Below, piece after piece: positions 5,697-6,246 of a stretch of 6,246 bases of DNA. This DNA is from Nitrospirales bacterium. Its GTDB lineage: Bacteria; Nitrospirota; Nitrospiria; Nitrospirales; UBA8639. The notes under the pieces were generated by a model. The model was not told the origin of the DNA and ran no database searches. It saw only the letters and a list, made by a program, of their open reading frames with translations. The stretch lies in contig BQIY01000144.1 in NCBI GenBank assembly GCA_021604265.1, forward strand, positions 1 to 6,246, given 5' to 3'. Position 1 is the stretch's first letter. Each line of letters starts with the position of its first letter. The translations under genes were made by a program, and so were the position numbers.

Positions 5697-6246
5697 TTAT
5701 CCAGCAGCTTCGGAGTCTGACGTTGAAGACGCGTCCGCCATGGAACGGCCCGTATAGTTGATGAACACATCATCCAAGCGCGGCCGATGATATTCAATGC
5801 CGTCTAAGCGGCACCCAAGACGGTTTGCGGTCTCAAATAGAGCGGGCAAGGCCTTTTCAGGTGCATCAACTCGAATATCTACCCCCTGTTCATGCGATCG
5901 AATCGACCTGACAAACGACAGACTTTTGATTTCTTCCGCCAATCTCTCACGTAACTCAGGGTCGGCATCGCCCAATGTCAGAGACACGCCGTCTCCGCCT
6001 AACCCAGCCTTTAATTCCTTGGGTGAACCCGTAGCTCGAATCGTGCCACCATCAATAATGGCAATGCGGTCACACAACTGATCAGCTTCATCCAAGTAAT
6101 TGGTCGTCATCACAATGGTCATACCCTGATCACGGAGTCGACGCACGTAATCCCACACATTCAGCCGACTTTGGACATCAAGTCCTAACGTGGGTTCGTC
6201 CAAAAAAAGAACTTTGGGATTGGGCAAAAGCCCGCAAGCAATATCA
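5697..6246 (-). CDS. ABC exporter ATPase, DrrA/CcmA-like, N-terminus outside the window
   Basis: The last 182 residues are present; the gene enters from the right edge in frame (DIACGLLPNP...), so the TTG at 6227 is an internal Leu codon and not a start. Walker A and most of the signature helix are missing. Walker B VLFLDEP (12-18) and the D-loop GLD (21-23) are clear. The switch position reads TTNYLDEAD, so Asn49 replaces the usual His. Residues from about 75 to 167 (ending RPRLDDVFINYTGR) match the DUF4162 C-terminal domain of DrrA-type exporters, followed by a Ser/Ala-rich tail. It would supply ATP hydrolysis to the permease encoded downstream at 4787-5566. Several DrrA-type ATPases have Gln at the switch position, so the loss of His need not mean an inactive enzyme. 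Confidence 0.92.
   Translation of the reverse strand, partial: DIACGLLPNPKVLFLDEPTLGLDVQSRLNVWDYVRRLRDQGMTIVMTTNYLDEADQLCDRIAIIDGGTIRATGSPKELKAGLGGDGVSLTLGDADPELRERLAEEIKSLSFVRSIRSHEQGVDIRVDAPEKALPALFETANRLGCRLDGIEYHRPRLDDVFINYTGRSMADASSTSDSEAAG

Overview
This is a bacterial chromosomal window, roughly half G+C by eye, with short intergenic gaps and mixed gene orientation. No gene in it fixes the taxon. The set of genes (a TIGR00300-type ornithine-metabolism protein, a SirB1-like protein, a HEAT-repeat membrane protein, a DrrA-like ABC exporter) would suit a Nitrospirota- or Deltaproteobacteria-like organism, but that is only a guess. I see no tRNA, rRNA, insertion sequence or cas gene.

Layout: (1) 1-767, minus strand, is the N-terminal part of a TIGR00300/COG1915 (LOR/SDH-domain) protein that runs off the left edge; its start looks leaderless. 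(2) 915-1553, plus, is a small exported protein of unknown function, divergent from gene 1. (3) 1554-2111 is a tandem array of about 91-bp units that starts directly after the stop codon of gene 2. Each unit is bounded by complementary arms (CTAGGnCAC / GTGGCCTAG). (4) 2197-2901, minus, is a membrane-anchored HEAT-repeat protein. (5) 2967-3719, plus, is an RNase Z-like metallo-beta-lactamase-fold hydrolase, divergent from gene 4. (6) 3741-4601, minus, is a SirB1/transglutaminase-like protein, convergent with gene 5. (7) 4787-5566 and 5697-6246, minus, are the permease and the ATPase of an ABC-2 exporter. The ATPase is transcribed first and runs off the right edge.

The most unusual part is the repeat array. 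Five units share both ends and are alignable inside. A sixth, diverged unit has three changes in its left arm that are exactly matched by three complementary changes in its right arm, so pairing of the arms has been kept while the sequence changed. This suggests a structured RNA or a hairpin-forming DNA element. Units 1 and 4 share 44 identical bases although two different units lie between them. The array is not a CRISPR. The protein-coding genes are otherwise ordinary, apart from an Asn at the ABC switch-histidine position and the apparently leaderless start of gene 1.
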